Assembly (NCBI GenBank): GCA_017521245.1
Contig: JAFXDI010000050.1
Coordinates: forward strand, 33,396-97,395
Source of the DNA: Bacteroidales bacterium
GTDB lineage: Bacteria > Bacteroidota > Bacteroidia > Bacteroidales > G3-4614
DNA length: 64,000 nucleotides
Direction: 5' to 3'
Shown here: positions 25,906-35,671 of the stretch, piece after piece
How the letters are laid out: every line of letters begins with the position of its first letter
How positions within the stretch are numbered: the first letter of the stretch is position 1
Translations under genes and position numbers: made by a program
Notes under the pieces: generated by a model
What the model was told of the DNA's origin: nothing
The model's input: only the letters and a program-made list of their open reading frames with translations
Databases searched by the model: none

Positions 25906-27417
25906 TTACTCACACACCGCACGAACAGGTTGTCCATAATATCGTTTAAGAGAGCCCACATAAGTCGTGTTAGATTGAAAGCCATTATAGTAAGCATAGC
26001 AACTATTTGTTACACTTAGATTACTTGAGAAATAAGCCCCCTCTTCCTCCAATACAATTCTATTGATATAGTAAAAGCCTGTGACCGGAAGGAATATAGA
26101 GTTTCCGTTTATTTTACTTTTTACTTGAAATCCTTTTACTCCATTTTTATTTGACCAATACCACAAACACTCTGTTTGCAATTCATCAAGTTCGGCTTTT
26201 GTGGGTGTCCGCCAACCTTTTCCCCAATTTACTCTTGCTGCATCATCAGATAGCTCAAGAGTGGTCTTGTTATCTACTGTACCATATTTTGAATCAGTAC
26301 AATATTTTGTCAATAATCCTTCTTCTCCATTACCAAACTTATAGTTACTCCATTCGTATGTTGTTTTGGTTACGGTTTCACCCCACGCAAAGTAATCGCC
26401 AGACTCTTCTGGAGTGGTTGCTCCTACATTGCAGGTTGCCCATTTTACACTTAAACCCAAATCTACATATTCATATCCGTTTAATAGGCCATTCTTTTTA
26501 AAGTTTGCTTTATATTGGGTTGGCACCATTGCTGTTACGGTATAGGGATTTTCTTTTGAAACCTCTTTATCATTAACAGTCCAATTAACAAAGTGATATC
26601 CATCATCGGGTATGGCTGTAAGTGTTATCTCTGCTCCAAACACTGCATTATCATCTGACACAGTTGCTTTTCCGCCCTCTGTTGAGGTTACCGATATTTG
26701 AGCACTTGTGGCATCAGGATTTGACTCCCCACATACTGCTCGTATTGATTGTCCGCATCGGCGAACACCTTCATTCATTTTTGTTTGTGCTGATTGTAGA
26801 TAAACGTATGATGCCATACGGCTATTGGTGGCAACGAGTTTGTTTGACCAATAGTTTCCAGAGACTCCTGCTTCAAGCAGATTTTCATTTGAAGAGTATC
26901 CTGCAGCAGGTAAAAAGATTGAGTTCCCGTTTATCTTACTTGTTACCTTATATCCGTTTACTCCGTTTTTAGTTGTCCACTCCCATGTACATTTTACCCT
27001 TAACTCTTCTAACTCTGTTTCAGTGGGTATTCGCCAGTCTCCTCCCCAACTTGCTCGTGCTGCATCATCTGATAGTTCAATGCTCTCTTTATTATCTACC
27101 TGACCATATTCTGAACTTAAACAGTATTTGGTCATTACCTCACTCGTACCATTACACCATTTATAGTTACTCCATTCGTAAGTTGCTTTGCTTAAGGTCT
27201 CGCCCCATGCAAAGTAATCTCCGTAACCTTCAGGCTTGGTTGCTCCTATGTTACAAGTTGCCCATTTTACACTCAATCCTAAATCAACATATTCGTGTCC
27301 GTTATATGGATTTTCGGGTGCCAAACCTGAGTCATCTTCGTTATTATTACAACCTGTTATTATTGGCAAGGTAAACAACAGAGCCAACGCTACCAAAATA
27401 GATTTTAAATATTTCAT
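25906..27417 (-). CDS. lipoprotein with two FISUMP modules and an InlB-type linker
   Basis: The protein is 503 aa. The signal peptide ends in the lipobox TGC (Cys23), then a short acidic linker. Two modules (about residues 38-230 and 312-503) repeat the pattern GYEYVDLGLSVKWATCNVGA, YFAWGE, YEWSNYK, LSDDAAR, WGxxWRTPT and INGNSIFLPAAG, which is the Fibrobacter succinogenes major paralogous (FISUMP) domain. Between them lies one divergent InlB B-repeat (GGKATVSD to VPTQYKANF). The protein is expected on the cell surface; the modules are thought to bind or adhere, but no substrate is known. It is about 180 bp downstream of nqrF and is separated from it by terminators. Confidence 0.86.
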   Translation of the reverse strand: MKYLKSILVALALLFTLPIITGCNNNEDDSGLAPENPYNGHEYVDLGLSVKWATCNIGATKPEGYGDYFAWGETLSKATYEWSNYKWCNGTSEVMTKYCLSSEYGQVDNKESIELSDDAARASWGGDWRIPTETELEELRVKCTWEWTTKNGVNGYKVTSKINGNSIFLPAAGYSSNENLLEAGVSGNYWSNKLVATNSRMASYVYLQSAQTKMNEGVRRCGQSIRAVCGESNPDATSAQISVTSTEGGKATVSDDNAVFGAEITLTAIPDDGYHFVNWTVNDKEVSKENPYTVTAMVPTQYKANFKKNGLLNGYEYVDLGLSVKWATCNVGATTPEESGDYFAWGETVTKTTYEWSNYKFGNGEEGLLTKYCTDSKYGTVDNKTTLELSDDAARVNWGKGWRTPTKAELDELQTECLWYWSNKNGVKGFQVKSKINGNSIFLPVTGFYYINRIVLEEEGAYFSSNLSVTNSCYAYYNGFQSNTTYVGSLKRYYGQPVRAVCE

Positions 27418-27470
27418 TTTTCTGATATTTTATAGAACAGATGCTAAATTCTACAAATATTTAAAAAATA

Positions 27471-27503
27471 TCAAAAAAATAGCGTAAATATATTTTACGC
27501 TAT
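27471..27503 (-). terminator. hairpin before the FISUMP gene
   Basis: A perfect 10-bp stem ATAGCGTAAA/TTTACGCTAT with a TATAT loop; on the minus strand it is followed by seven T residues. Confidence 0.8.
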
Positions 27504-27537
27504 TAATATAGAGAATGTCAGGATAAAAGAGATTATA

Positions 27538-27577
27538 AAAAAATGAGGATTTAAGATTTTAACTCCTAATTCCTCAT
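27538..27577 (-). terminator. nqr operon terminator
   Basis: On the minus strand ATGAGGA pairs with TCCTCAT over a long AT-rich loop, then a run of T. It lies 22 bp after the nqrF stop and is the first of two stacked terminators. Confidence 0.65.
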
Positions 27578-27598
27578 TTCTAATTTCTAATTAAAGAT

Positions 27599-28843
27599 TT
27601 ATCCTCCAAAGTCGTCGAACATCAACATTTCACGAGGTACTCCTAAATCCCAAAGCATCTTCTTAACTGCATTAGCCATAGGACCGGGACCACACATGTA
27701 ATACTCAATGTCTTCTGGAGCATCGTGTGTCTTAAGATAGTTGTCATAGATTACTTGATGAATAAATCCTGTGTAACCTGTCCAATTATCCTCTGGTTGC
27801 GGATCAGACAATGCTATATGGAATGAGAAGTTGGGGAATTCACGCTCTATTGCACGAAAATCCTCTTCGTAGAATATCTCACGGCGTGAACGCGCTCCAT
27901 ACCAATATGATATTTTACGATCAGTTGTTTTTAGAGTATGGAATAGGTGTAATAGGTGTGAACGTAGTGGTGCCATACCTGCTCCACCACCAATGTATAA
28001 CATCTCACGTTTAGTATCCAAGATATGGAAATCTCCGTAAGGACCTGATACTGTAACTTTATCGCCCGGTTTACGAGAGAAGATGTATGATGAACAGATA
28101 CCCGGATTGATTCCCGCAGCCCATGTTCCAGTTGCACGATCAAATGGAGGTGTTGCTATACGAATATTCAACATAACAATATTACCTTCGGCTGGGTGGT
28201 TGGCCATTGAGTACGCACGGTATGTCTCTTCAGTATTCTTAGAAACAAGTCCCCACATTTTGAACTTATCCCACTCATCACGGAATTTTTCATCTATATC
28301 CATATCGGCAAATTTAGCCTCATATTTAGGTACATCAATTTGTATGTAACTTCCTGATTTGAAATCGAGAGTTTCACCTTCGGGTAGTTTAACAACAAAC
28401 TCTTTGATGAATGATGCCACGTTGTTGTTTGATACAACCTCGCACTCCCACTTCTTGATACCGAGTACCTCTTGAGGTATTTTAACCTCCATATCGTTTT
28501 TAACTTTAACCTGACAAGCCAAACGATAGTTCTCTTTTATCTGTTTGCGGTTAAAGAAACCAACTTCGGTTGGAAGTATTTCGCCTCCACCCTCTTCAAC
28601 TTGGCACTTACACATACCGCAGTTTCCTTGTCCTCCACATGCCGATGGCAAAAAGATTTTATCCTCTGCCATTACATTAAGCAAACTTGAACCTGCTGAA
28701 GTTACTACTTTTCTCTCGGAATTTATATTTACTGTAACATCTCCTGATTGCACCAACTTTGCTTTTGCAACCAATAAGATTGCAACTAACAAAAGGATGA
28801 TTATCAAGAATATTATAACTGCTGAAAAAATTGTCAACTGCAT
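27599..28843 (-). CDS. nqrF: Na+-translocating NADH:quinone reductase subunit F
   Basis: Entry subunit of Na+-NQR: it oxidises NADH and passes electrons via FAD and a 2Fe-2S centre. The protein is 414 aa. One N-terminal membrane helix (about 5-27) is followed by the ferredoxin-type cluster CGGQGNCGMC plus a downstream Cys (RLAC), the FAD motif RAYSMANHP, the NADH motif GGGAGMAPLRSH and the C-terminal CGPGP and FDDFGG signatures. It is the last gene of nqrABCDEF, 26 bp after nqrE. Confidence 0.97.
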   Translation of the reverse strand: MQLTIFSAVIIFLIIILLLVAILLVAKAKLVQSGDVTVNINSERKVVTSAGSSLLNVMAEDKIFLPSACGGQGNCGMCKCQVEEGGGEILPTEVGFFNRKQIKENYRLACQVKVKNDMEVKIPQEVLGIKKWECEVVSNNNVASFIKEFVVKLPEGETLDFKSGSYIQIDVPKYEAKFADMDIDEKFRDEWDKFKMWGLVSKNTEETYRAYSMANHPAEGNIVMLNIRIATPPFDRATGTWAAGINPGICSSYIFSRKPGDKVTVSGPYGDFHILDTKREMLYIGGGAGMAPLRSHLLHLFHTLKTTDRKISYWYGARSRREIFYEEDFRAIEREFPNFSFHIALSDPQPEDNWTGYTGFIHQVIYDNYLKTHDAPEDIEYYMCGPGPMANAVKKMLWDLGVPREMLMFDDFGG

Positions 28844-28869
28844 ATATATAATATTTTATTTGTTCGTTA

Positions 28870-29484
28870 TTAAAGTTTTATTCCCAAGAAACTCATAAAT
28901 GCTATACCCATCAAACCTGTTACGATGAAAGTAATACCTATTCCGCGAAGTGGTGCTGGGATATTTGAGTATGATAATTTCTCGCGTATTGCCGCAATTC
29001 CTACTATTGCCAACAACCATCCTATTCCTGAACCTAATCCAAATACTGTGGCCTCACCTGCAGATGCAAACTCTCTTTGTTGCATAAACAAAGAGCCTCC
29101 TAATATTGCACAGTTTACGGCTATTAGTGGCAAGAATATTCCAAGTTGATTATATAACGATGGTGAATATTTCTCAATTATCATTTCAAGTAATTGCACC
29201 ATTGATGCTACTACTGCTATGAACAGTATCAACGATAAGAAACTTAAATTGACTTGAGCATACTCTTCACCCAACCATTGCAATGCTCCTGCTTTTAGGA
29301 TATAGTTCTCAAGCAAATAGTTTACTGGCAAGGTAATAGTAAGCACAAAAGTTACTGCAATACCTAATCCCATTGATGTTTTCACATTCTTTGATACTGC
29401 CAAATATGAACACATTCCCAAGAAGTAGGCAAATACCATATTGTCTATAAAGATAGACTTAATAAAGAGATTTAGTGTTTCCAT
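28870..29484 (-). CDS. nqrE: Na+-NQR subunit E
   Basis: The protein is 204 aa with six predicted transmembrane helices. The NqrE/NqrD family signature [18 protein letters not shown] lies near the N-terminus, with the paired Cys residues that hold the intramembrane iron centre (Cys25-type in GMCSY and Cys in NCAIL). It forms the sodium and electron path with NqrD. 22 bp follow nqrD. Confidence 0.96.
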   Translation of the reverse strand: METLNLFIKSIFIDNMVFAYFLGMCSYLAVSKNVKTSMGLGIAVTFVLTITLPVNYLLENYILKAGALQWLGEEYAQVNLSFLSLILFIAVVASMVQLLEMIIEKYSPSLYNQLGIFLPLIAVNCAILGGSLFMQQREFASAGEATVFGLGSGIGWLLAIVGIAAIREKLSYSNIPAPLRGIGITFIVTGLMGIAFMSFLGIKL

Positions 29485-29506
29485 TTTTTTCTAATCTTTA
29501 TAGTTA

Positions 29507-30130
29507 TTATTTTTCTTGTAAATCTTTATTCATTGAACGATGTGCCCAGATTATACATCCTGCAACTATCAATGCCATAGGAGGCAAAATCATCAAACCA
29601 TTGTTTGCATACCCAATCTCATATACACAATCGGGTATTACTTGATAACCGAATAGTGTTCCTGAGCCTAACAACTCACGGAAGAAGGCTATTATTATCA
29701 ATACCAAACCGTAACCAAGTCCGTTTCCAACGCCGTCCAAGAACGATTCCCATGGACCATTACCCATTGCAAATGCCTCAAGGCGTCCCATAATAATACA
29801 GTTTGTAATGATTAAGCCGATAAATACTGACAACTGTTTGCTTACATCGTAAACAAACGCTTTTAATACTTGATCAACAATGATTACCAATGCTGCTACT
29901 ACAACCAATTGCACTATGATACGAATACTGTTAGGTATTGTATTACGCAACAACGATATTATAACATTGGCAAAAGCCAATACTGCTGTTACCGATATAG
30001 CCATTACAAATGCAGGTTCTAATTTAGCGGTTACTGCAAGTGCCGAACATATACCAAGTACCTGTATTAACACAGGGTTATTTTTTGATAGAGGACCTAA
30101 TAATGCCTCTTTTGTCTTTTTTGATAACAT
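29507..30130 (-). CDS. nqrD: Na+-NQR subunit D
   Basis: The protein is 207 aa with six predicted helices. NqrD signatures are [19 protein letters not shown] and [19 protein letters not shown], which contain the two conserved Cys residues. It pairs with NqrE in the membrane core. It starts 4 bp after nqrC ends. Confidence 0.96.
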   Translation of the reverse strand: MLSKKTKEALLGPLSKNNPVLIQVLGICSALAVTAKLEPAFVMAISVTAVLAFANVIISLLRNTIPNSIRIIVQLVVVAALVIIVDQVLKAFVYDVSKQLSVFIGLIITNCIIMGRLEAFAMGNGPWESFLDGVGNGLGYGLVLIIIAFFRELLGSGTLFGYQVIPDCVYEIGYANNGLMILPPMALIVAGCIIWAHRSMNKDLQEK

Positions 30131-30134
30131 ACTC

Positions 30135-30848
30135 TTATTCTCCCTGATTATTTGTTAATGATTTGAAGAATGTCTCATAAGGTGCAAACGAGTTTCCAAT
30201 CATTGCCGATACTCCTTGACTTGTGATTGTTCCACCTGTAATTGCATCTACATAGTCTGCTCCGTTCATAGGTTTTTGACCAACCTTCTCAACTTTTATC
30301 GATTTAAACTCTCCGTCTTTGAAAAAGTTTTTACCTATAAATTGGTTACAGAATGCAGGTTTATCAATCTCAGCACCTAATCCCGGTGTCTCTCCTTGAT
30401 GTGCAAAGTATGCTCCATATACAGTGCTTCCGTTTTCATCCAATGAGATATATCCCCATATTGGCCCCCACAATCCTGCACCATACATTGGAATAATGTA
30501 TTTTGTTGCATTACCATCAACTTGCGCTACAAATACGGGTAATTTACGTTCAGCATCGGGCAGTTTTACTTGCGCTGCTACATTTATATTAAATGCTTCG
30601 CCCTCTACCTTATCTCCGTTTGAGTTTAAAACAAACGATGATGTAATATATTTTTTATATTCTGCCTGAACATTATTGGCTGTTGTTTCTACTCCAATTG
30701 ACGAGAGGATTTGCTTCATCTTATCAACTTGAATATTCTCCTCTTGTTTTGGGGCAAGACTCATTGCAACAAAGGCCAACACTGCTGCAACCACTATTAC
30801 CATTACAGAGGCATATATAACTGTATATACGTTTGATTGCTTATTCAT
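30135..30848 (-). CDS. nqrC: Na+-NQR subunit C (covalent FMN)
   Basis: The protein is 237 aa: a single N-terminal membrane helix and a periplasmic FMN-binding domain. The flavin-attachment motif reads TGGTIT (about residues 205-210), the variant of SGATxT in which the second Thr-type residue carries FMN. The LWGPIWGYI and [10 protein letters not shown] segments are family hallmarks. It overlaps nqrB by 8 bp, indicating translational coupling. Confidence 0.96.
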   Translation of the reverse strand: MNKQSNVYTVIYASVMVIVVAAVLAFVAMSLAPKQEENIQVDKMKQILSSIGVETTANNVQAEYKKYITSSFVLNSNGDKVEGEAFNINVAAQVKLPDAERKLPVFVAQVDGNATKYIIPMYGAGLWGPIWGYISLDENGSTVYGAYFAHQGETPGLGAEIDKPAFCNQFIGKNFFKDGEFKSIKVEKVGQKPMNGADYVDAITGGTITSQGVSAMIGNSFAPYETFFKSLTNNQGE

Positions 30849-32064
30849 TTGTAGCTCCTCCTTTCTTTGCTCGTTTTAAACGGCGTTTAACATTGCTCTC
30901 AACAACAAAGTAGTCAATTAGTGGCGCAAATACGTTCATCAATAGTACTGCCAACATTGCACCTTCGGGGTAACCATTGTTGTATAGACGAATAATGATT
31001 GTTATTGCACCAATTAAGAATCCGTAGATATATTTTCCAACATTTGTTCTTGCTCCTGTTACAGGGTCGGTTGCCATAAATACTGCAGCAAAGGCAAAGC
31101 CTCCCAAACAGATGTGATCAAATGGTGTTAGGAACGAACCTGGATATGTTGGAGATGCAAATGCATTTGCCAATAATGCCATTGAAATTCCTCCAACAAA
31201 TACTGACAACATAATTCTCCAACTTGCTATTCCAGTGAACAACAATATTGCGGCACCAATTAGAATTGCAAGTGTTGAAGTCTCTCCAATTGAACCGGGT
31301 ATTAATCCTAAGAACATATCCCATGTTGAAATAGGCTCTCCTACTGTTGTTGTCAAGGTTATATTTTCAGACGTTTGAGTTGCCAATTGACCAAGAGGTG
31401 TTGCTCCTGAGAATCCCTCAACTACGTTTCCTGCTCCCATTCCAAATGTATCAGAGGTGCGAACAAATACGCTATCTCCCGACATTTTTGAAGGGTATGC
31501 AAAGAACAAGAATGCACGTGTTATAAGTGCAACGTTAAAGATATTCATACCTGTTCCTCCGAATATCTCTTTTGCGAATATTACAGCAAACGCTGTTGCT
31601 ACTGCAATCATCCACAATGGGGTATCTACTGGAACAATCATTGGTATCAGCATTCCAGACACCAAGAATCCCTCTTGTATCTCGTGTCCACGAATTTGAG
31701 CCGAGATAAACTCTATTCCCAATCCTACTACATACGATACCACAATTTTAGGCAAAACTGCCAAGAATCCATACAAGAAGATTGTAAGGAAACTTGTTGA
31801 CGCTAACTCTCCTATTGCCAAATAGTGTTGGTATCCAACATTATACATACCAAACAATAGCGCTGGTATTAAAGCAAGAATAACAACTGTCATTGTTCTC
31901 TTGCTATCGATTGAGTCGTGAATATGCACTCCTGATTTTGATGTTGTGTTTGGTACAAACAGGAATGTCTCAAACCCTTCGAACACTGAGCGAAGTTTTG
32001 CATATTTTCCGCCCGGCTCGAAATTTGGTTTAATCTTGTCGATATATTTTCTTAATTTCTCCAT
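30841..32064 (-). CDS. nqrB: Na+-NQR subunit B (covalent FMN, ion-translocating core)
   Basis: The protein is 407 aa with about ten transmembrane helices. The FMN attachment motif GFSGATPLGQLA lies near residue 220, where the Thr of SGAT carries FMN; NqrB also holds riboflavin. The GGTGMNIFN and FAAVFMATDPVTGARTN stretches are typical. It starts 24 bp after nqrA. Confidence 0.97.
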   Translation of the reverse strand: MEKLRKYIDKIKPNFEPGGKYAKLRSVFEGFETFLFVPNTTSKSGVHIHDSIDSKRTMTVVILALIPALLFGMYNVGYQHYLAIGELASTSFLTIFLYGFLAVLPKIVVSYVVGLGIEFISAQIRGHEIQEGFLVSGMLIPMIVPVDTPLWMIAVATAFAVIFAKEIFGGTGMNIFNVALITRAFLFFAYPSKMSGDSVFVRTSDTFGMGAGNVVEGFSGATPLGQLATQTSENITLTTTVGEPISTWDMFLGLIPGSIGETSTLAILIGAAILLFTGIASWRIMLSVFVGGISMALLANAFASPTYPGSFLTPFDHICLGGFAFAAVFMATDPVTGARTNVGKYIYGFLIGAITIIIRLYNNGYPEGAMLAVLLMNVFAPLIDYFVVESNVKRRLKRAKKGGATNE

Positions 32065-32088
32065 ACTCTGTGCAAATAATTTTCCTTA

Positions 32089-33438
32089 TTAGTTCATCTC
32101 TTTCATTAGAGCATCCAATCCGTTACGAATTATTTGTTGCAATGGGAGTTTTGAAGTATCAACAAACTCACATAGAGCAAAATCTTCGGGAGCAACCTCG
32201 TAGATTCCAAGATTCTCCATCTTATCTATATCGAATGCTATTACTGCTTTTACCAAGAACTCGGGCAGTATATCCATTGGGAATACACTATCATACTCGC
32301 CCGACATTATTATTCCACGCTCTCCACCGCGAAGACGTGCATCAATGTTATACTTTTTGCTCTTTCCAAACAACCATGAACCAAATGTACGGCTTACGCT
32401 GAATTTTCCGCATCCCGGTGTTGCCCATCCAACAAACTCGTTGCAATCATCTCCCTCAGGGATAATGGTTACTTGTGATGAGTATGCACGTAAATAATTT
32501 GATGCAGAAACTTTTGTTCCTGTAAGTACGTTTCCTGAAATTATACGTTGGTTGTGGTCTGCTTTCTTGACGTTACCAGTGATTACTGACGCTATTGATG
32601 CTCCCATTATAGTTTTAACATATTTAGGAGCCTCAACCTCTGAACCAGCAAGGGTAATAATGCGAGTAAAATCGAGTTTGCCTGTTGTGAACAGACGTCC
32701 AATCAAAAGCAAATCAAATGCAGAGATTGTCCAAACTACCTCGCCTTTGCTTACTGGTGCAATGTTTGCAATTTGTACTCCAACGTTTCCTGCCGGGTGA
32801 GCGCCTTGGAACTTCACTACCTCGCATCCATTAAGTTTTAGTTGACTTGTTGCATTTACACCAACATATACCTTTCCGTTTGTTAGTTTTGAAAGCACAT
32901 CAACTCCTGCTTGCAGAACAGCCTCCTCACCTTTTGCAACAAATTCAAACTCGGGTGCTAATGGAGCCGAATCGAATGCTGTTACAAATATATCGCGAGG
33001 TGCTATCTCGGGATTTGCAATTACATCGTAAGGACGTTGTTTGATAAATGCGAAGAGTCCGCTTTGCAATAGAGTTGCTTTAATTACTTGTGCATCCATT
33101 TTCTTTGCATCAAGTTTCTCAAACTCTACACTCTCAAACTTACCATCTGATTTTACTACTATTTCTAACACTTTACGACGCTCGCCACGATTTACTGCCT
33201 CAACTGTTCCACTAACAGGCGATACAAAGTTAACCTCAGGGCGATTTTTGTCGCACATAAGTGGTGTTCCCGCCTTTACTGCGTCACCACTCTTTACCAA
33301 TATTTTTGGAACTACTCCATGAAAGTCGTCAGGGACAACTGCATACATTTCGGCTTTAGGTGCCTCTTGTATGATTTTCTCTGCCTCTCCAACCAATGGG
33401 ATATCCAATCCTCTTTTTATTTTTACTAAATCTGCCAT
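32089..33438 (-). CDS. nqrA: Na+-NQR subunit A
   Basis: The protein is 449 aa, the usual NqrA length. This soluble subunit has a biotinyl-lipoyl-like N-terminal domain (KIKRGLDIPLVGEAE) and is involved in quinone binding. The KQRPYDVIANP, PAGNVGVQI and FGSWLFGKSKKYN stretches are conserved. First gene of the six-gene operon, with a -7 box (TACCTTTG on the minus strand) at 33466-33473, 28 bp upstream of the start. Confidence 0.97.
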   Translation of the reverse strand: MADLVKIKRGLDIPLVGEAEKIIQEAPKAEMYAVVPDDFHGVVPKILVKSGDAVKAGTPLMCDKNRPEVNFVSPVSGTVEAVNRGERRKVLEIVVKSDGKFESVEFEKLDAKKMDAQVIKATLLQSGLFAFIKQRPYDVIANPEIAPRDIFVTAFDSAPLAPEFEFVAKGEEAVLQAGVDVLSKLTNGKVYVGVNATSQLKLNGCEVVKFQGAHPAGNVGVQIANIAPVSKGEVVWTISAFDLLLIGRLFTTGKLDFTRIITLAGSEVEAPKYVKTIMGASIASVITGNVKKADHNQRIISGNVLTGTKVSASNYLRAYSSQVTIIPEGDDCNEFVGWATPGCGKFSVSRTFGSWLFGKSKKYNIDARLRGGERGIIMSGEYDSVFPMDILPEFLVKAVIAFDIDKMENLGIYEVAPEDFALCEFVDTSKLPLQQIIRNGLDALMKEMN

Positions 33439-33465
33439 TTTCTACAACGGATTTTTTACCAAGTG

Positions 33466-33473
33466 CAAAGGTA
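33466..33473 (-). promoter_or_regulatory. -7 box of the nqr operon promoter
   Basis: Exact TACCTTTG on the minus strand, at the expected distance from nqrA; no TTG lies at the matching -33 place. The remaining intergenic sequence up to 33770 is AT-rich and I see no gene in it. Confidence 0.55.
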
Positions 33474-33770
33474 CAACTTTTTGTTATATTATATATAATA
33501 ATTAAAGAAAAAAATCTTTAATCTTGTAATTAATTGATTTTCGCTCATTTGCGATTTACAAACAAGGGTTTATTTGCTCATTTTATTTAGAATGTGCAAA
33601 ATCGGTTTTCTATCAAAAGGAGGGTTTGATATATCATTATGATAATTTATTAGTCGTTTTATGTACATTTTGACATCTATAAGAGCAAAGAGGGGAGCTC
33701 TATCTTAAACCTTTAACTCTTTTGTTTATCAAAAAGATAAAATATATACCTTAATATATATATAGAATAG

Positions 33771-33800
33771 TTGACAGTTTGGATTTATTTACTAAATTTG
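33771..33800 (+). promoter_or_regulatory. folB promoter
   Basis: TTG, 19 bases, TAAATTTG, ending 25 bases before the folB start codon. Confidence 0.7.
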
Positions 33801-33825
33801 TGAGAGTGATTGATAATTACTGACT

Positions 33826-34179
33826 ATGGAGAGTTATATAGAACTTAAAGAGATTAAGATTCACGCTTACCACGGTGTTGATAAGCAAGAGAGAAGAGTT
33901 GGCAACGACTACATTGTAAGAGTTAAAGTTAAATTTGATATATCGAAAGCTGCCGAAAGCGACTCGGTTAGCGACACCATAAACTATGCCGACATTTACG
34001 ACGTTGTTAAGTGCGAAATGAGTACACCATCAAACTTATTGGAGTGTGTTGTGTATAGAATAATGAACGCTATTAAAGCAAACTTCCCCTTAACAGAGGG
34101 CGGAGAGGTTGAAATAGTAAAAGTTAAACCACCAATCCCGGGCGATATTATTGGTGCTTCGGTTATGGTAAAATGGTAA
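33826..34179 (+). CDS. folB: dihydroneopterin aldolase
   Basis: Cleaves dihydroneopterin to 6-hydroxymethyl-dihydropterin in folate synthesis; cytosolic octamer. The protein is 117 aa, normal FolB length. It has the conserved IHAYHGVDKQERRVGNDY start, NYADIYDVV in the middle and the VKVKPPIPG motif with the catalytic Lys near the end. It probably forms a separate transcription unit; a repeat-rich 120-bp spacer separates it from the next gene. Confidence 0.95.
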   Translation: MESYIELKEIKIHAYHGVDKQERRVGNDYIVRVKVKFDISKAAESDSVSDTINYADIYDVVKCEMSTPSNLLECVVYRIMNAIKANFPLTEGGEVEIVKVKPPIPGDIIGASVMVKW

Positions 34180-34187
34180 GGGAATTG

Positions 34188-34296
34188 TTAGTTGTTAGTT
34201 AACAAGCATTCGCTTGTTGAACTTGCTCTCGCTCAACAATACTCAAACAAGTTTGGTAATGTATTCGCTTACTCGCAACTTTGTTAGTTTAATAAA
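34188..34296. repeat. hairpin-rich intergenic spacer between folB and the T9SS plug gene
   Basis: The spacer starts with GTTAGTTGTTAGTT and ends with TTTGTTAGTTT. Inside are short palindromes such as AACAAGC/GCTTGTT and GTTGA/TCAAC. It resembles in composition the other TTAGTTGTTAGTT-bearing spacers at 35571-35620 and 36829-36960. Confidence 0.4.
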
Positions 34297-34301
34297 AAGT
34301 A

Positions 34302-35570
34302 ATGAGATATTTATATATAATATTTAGTTTTTGGATTGTTTGTAACATTGCAGTTGCTCAAAACAAACCATACAGAACTGCAAGTTTAGACAGCAGGGTT
34401 CACTCTCTTAAAGTTGAATCGGGCAACGGGTTTATGTACCCTACCGTTATACGCCTTAACTCTGATGATTTTATAAACATTTCGTTTGATTTGTTTGAGG
34501 ATGAACATCAGGATTTGAGTTACAGTATTGTTCACTGTAATGCAAACTGGCAACCCTCTATGCTATCAACCATTGAGTATATCGATGGTTTTGATATTCA
34601 AGAGGTTTATGATTGGGATTTATCATTTAACACTTTTCAAAACTATGTAAACTACAACATTACCCTTCCAAACGATGATATTCAGTTTAAGGTATCTGGC
34701 AATTATGCCGTTGTGGTATATCCACAAAACCAAAGGGAACGACCTATTCTTTATGCCTGTTTTATGGTAAGCGAAGAGGCTGTCAAGGTAAACTGCTCGG
34801 CAAGTTCAAGAACAGATAAAGGGTTTGCCGATAACTTCCAACAGGTATCGTTCAGGATTGACCGAAGCGACTACAATATTGTAAACCCTGTTAACGACTT
34901 AAAAATATATGTTATGCAGAACAATCGCCTCGACAATATGGCATTTGTTCAATCACCTCAATATTTTAATAAAGATGAGATTGTTTATGAGCATAACAAA
35001 GATTTGATTTTTGATGCAGGAAATGAGTATCGCCGTTTTGAGATGGTCAGCACCGAATATAAGGGTATGGGAGTTGATGTGCTTACCCATTACGATCCCT
35101 ACTATCACGCCATATTAGAGCGTGACTATCCGAGAGAGAGCCGGGTTTACTCTTACGATGAGACTCAGCACGGACGTTACGTTATTCGCGAAACAGATTT
35201 TGAAGAGGATAGTCATATTCAGGCAGACTATTTTGTTGTACACTTCACACTTGATGCAAGCGAGATGCTACTCCCTGAAGGTGACATTTATATTGACGGA
35301 GAGTTAAGCGAATATCGTTTTAGCGACAACAACCGCATGCTACGCAATCCTCAAACAGGGATGTTTGAGAAATTTATGCTCTTAAAACAGGGAGCATATA
35401 ACTACCAATACCTATTCGTACCCAAAGGAGAAAGCATTGGTAAAGCATCTGTTATTGAAGGCAACAAGTATGAGACTCAAAATGAGTATAGAGTAAATGT
35501 TTACCATCGTGTTCCTGGCGAACGTTACGACCGCTTAATTGGAACAGGAAGATGTCTTTCAGACAGATAA
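34302..35570 (+). CDS. type IX secretion system plug protein (DUF5103 family)
   Basis: The protein is 422 aa with a signal peptide ending at AVAQ (residue 19-20). The whole mature protein matches the DUF5103 pattern: the GNGFMYPTVIRLNSDD start, DLFEDEHQDLSYSIVHCNANWQPS, NYNITLPNDD, and a C-terminal LKQGAYNYQYLFV. In Flavobacterium, the Plug protein closes one lateral opening of the giant SprA translocon between secretion cycles, and DUF5103 is the conserved domain of that protein. The gene is away from sprA, as is usual. No lipobox; outer-membrane periplasmic side is expected. Confidence 0.88.
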   Translation: MRYLYIIFSFWIVCNIAVAQNKPYRTASLDSRVHSLKVESGNGFMYPTVIRLNSDDFINISFDLFEDEHQDLSYSIVHCNANWQPSMLSTIEYIDGFDIQEVYDWDLSFNTFQNYVNYNITLPNDDIQFKVSGNYAVVVYPQNQRERPILYACFMVSEEAVKVNCSASSRTDKGFADNFQQVSFRIDRSDYNIVNPVNDLKIYVMQNNRLDNMAFVQSPQYFNKDEIVYEHNKDLIFDAGNEYRRFEMVSTEYKGMGVDVLTHYDPYYHAILERDYPRESRVYSYDETQHGRYVIRETDFEEDSHIQADYFVVHFTLDASEMLLPEGDIYIDGELSEYRFSDNNRMLRNPQTGMFEKFMLLKQGAYNYQYLFVPKGESIGKASVIEGNKYETQNEYRVNVYHRVPGERYDRLIGTGRCLSDR

Positions 35571-35620
35571 GTTGTTAGTTGTCAACTACGTTGCCCCTAC
35601 GTGGTAGTTGTTAGTTATTA
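35571..35620 (+). repeat. dispersed intergenic repeat, copy B
   Basis: Contains GTTGTTAGTTGTCAACTACG then TTGCCCCTACGTGGTAGTTG and TTAG; the inner AACTAC/GTAGTT arms form a hairpin. It shares its core with copies at 25836-25880 and 37254-37305. Confidence 0.55.
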
Positions 35621-35671
35621 GATTACATAAAGGAGAAAATAGCAAAGTACCTACAAATAGAAACCGAGAAA

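Noticed and set aside
27599..33438. Rnf complex instead of Na+-NQR
   Set aside because: The set includes a soluble NqrA and an NqrF with FAD and NADH sites, and lacks RnfB and RnfC ferredoxin-type subunits.
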